This document shows, in pieces, positions 63,921 to 64,000 of a DNA stretch of 64,000 nucleotides (positions are counted from its first letter, which is position 1; every line of letters starts with the position of its first letter). The notes under the pieces are model-generated. The model ran no database searches and was not told where the DNA came from. It saw only the letters and a list, made by a program, of their open reading frames with translations. The stretch covers positions 2,359,937 through 2,423,936 of the forward strand of contig NZ_JH109152.1 of assembly GCF_000190755.2 (NCBI RefSeq), read 5' to 3'. The translations under genes were made by a program, and so were the position numbers. This DNA is from Methylobacter tundripaludum SV96 (GTDB lineage: Bacteria > Pseudomonadota > Gammaproteobacteria > Methylococcales > Methylomonadaceae).

Positions 63921-64000
63921 ATGAAAAAAAAATTAACCCTCGCCATTCTGGTGGCTGCATCAGCCAACGCTGCGGTAGCCGGTCCGATTGAAGAACAAAT
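63921..64000 (+). CDS. Exported protein, 5' end only (cut by window end)
   Basis: ATG at 63921 with AGGAA ahead. The first 26 residues form a signal peptide, KKKLTLAILVAASANAAVAG, then the mature start PIEEQ. The position after a cytochrome b561 gene suggests a small cytochrome c, but no haem motif is inside the window, so this remains a guess. Confidence 0.7.
   Translation, partial: MKKKLTLAILVAASANAAVAGPIEEQ

Overview
The window is a chromosomal segment of a gammaproteobacterium with moderate GC content. Gene content (a Sbp-CysTWA sulfate importer with a CysB-like regulator, an MdtABC-type efflux operon with a CecR-like repressor, TonB-ExbB-ExbD, and a ScsB-like DsbD) and the very dense small palindromic repeats would suit a Methylococcales-type methanotroph. 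That is inference only: no methane-oxidation gene and no rRNA lies here. I see no tRNA, rRNA, CRISPR array, intact transposase or prophage.

Layout. 1-6445: sulfate uptake (two periplasmic sulfate-binding proteins, CysT, CysW, CysA, CysB-like regulator). 6776-9051: chromate/sulfate-analogue efflux (ChrA) coupled to a DUF1259 protein. 9323-16824: DUF457 membrane protein, SulP anion transporter overlapping a two-domain universal stress protein, a P2-type ATPase, then an AT-rich stretch with a small membrane protein and an apparently frameshifted DUF502 gene. 16870-19551: RNA-end module RtcA + MJ1316-domain protein, lying between a sterol-desaturase relic and an intact desaturase with a DUF2934-like tail. 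20061-24529: exported redox and periplasmic proteins (Tat superoxide reductase-like, cytochrome c lipoprotein, lectin-like protein, arylsulfotransferase, cupin). 24727-27400: a collapsed type I restriction-modification locus that still carries an apparently intact three-gene DarT-like/DarT/DarG cassette. 27667-29520: IlvD. 30204-36825: an RND pump with its adaptor and an MBL-fold lipoprotein. 37640-48576: TetR-MdtA-MdtB-MdtC-outer membrane factor. 48801-52619: a decayed defence/toxin-antitoxin island: a methyltransferase C-terminal relic, a two-gene AAA ATPase + TOPRIM-like module, and two antitoxins whose toxins are reduced to remnants. 52865-58890: TonB-ExbB-ExbD, a TonB-dependent receptor and an SMP-30 protein. 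59118-64000: Tat-exported dienelactone hydrolase-like protein, DsbD/ScsB, redoxin, cytochrome b561 and the start of a further exported protein.

Two loci stand out as possible under-described systems. The first (25079-27381) is a DarTG toxin-antitoxin cassette with a second DarT-like ADP-ribosyltransferase in front of the canonical toxin. It is wedged between the last codons of hsdS and what look like the first codons of hsdR, so it was probably once embedded in a type I RM operon. The second (48959-50853) is an overlapping pair of an OLD/AAA-type ATPase and a small TOPRIM-like protein, resembling the design of PARIS or AbiL but not recognisable to me as a named system.

Non-coding space is unusually rich in repeats: hairpin arrays built on an AGCTGGAGCT core, MITE-like elements of 50-200 bp with near-perfect inverted repeats, duplicated modules around the RND operon, and a 20-bp direct repeat bracketing a repeat insertion inside the mdt operon. 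Several of these border truncated genes, so the elements may have helped to erode the island.
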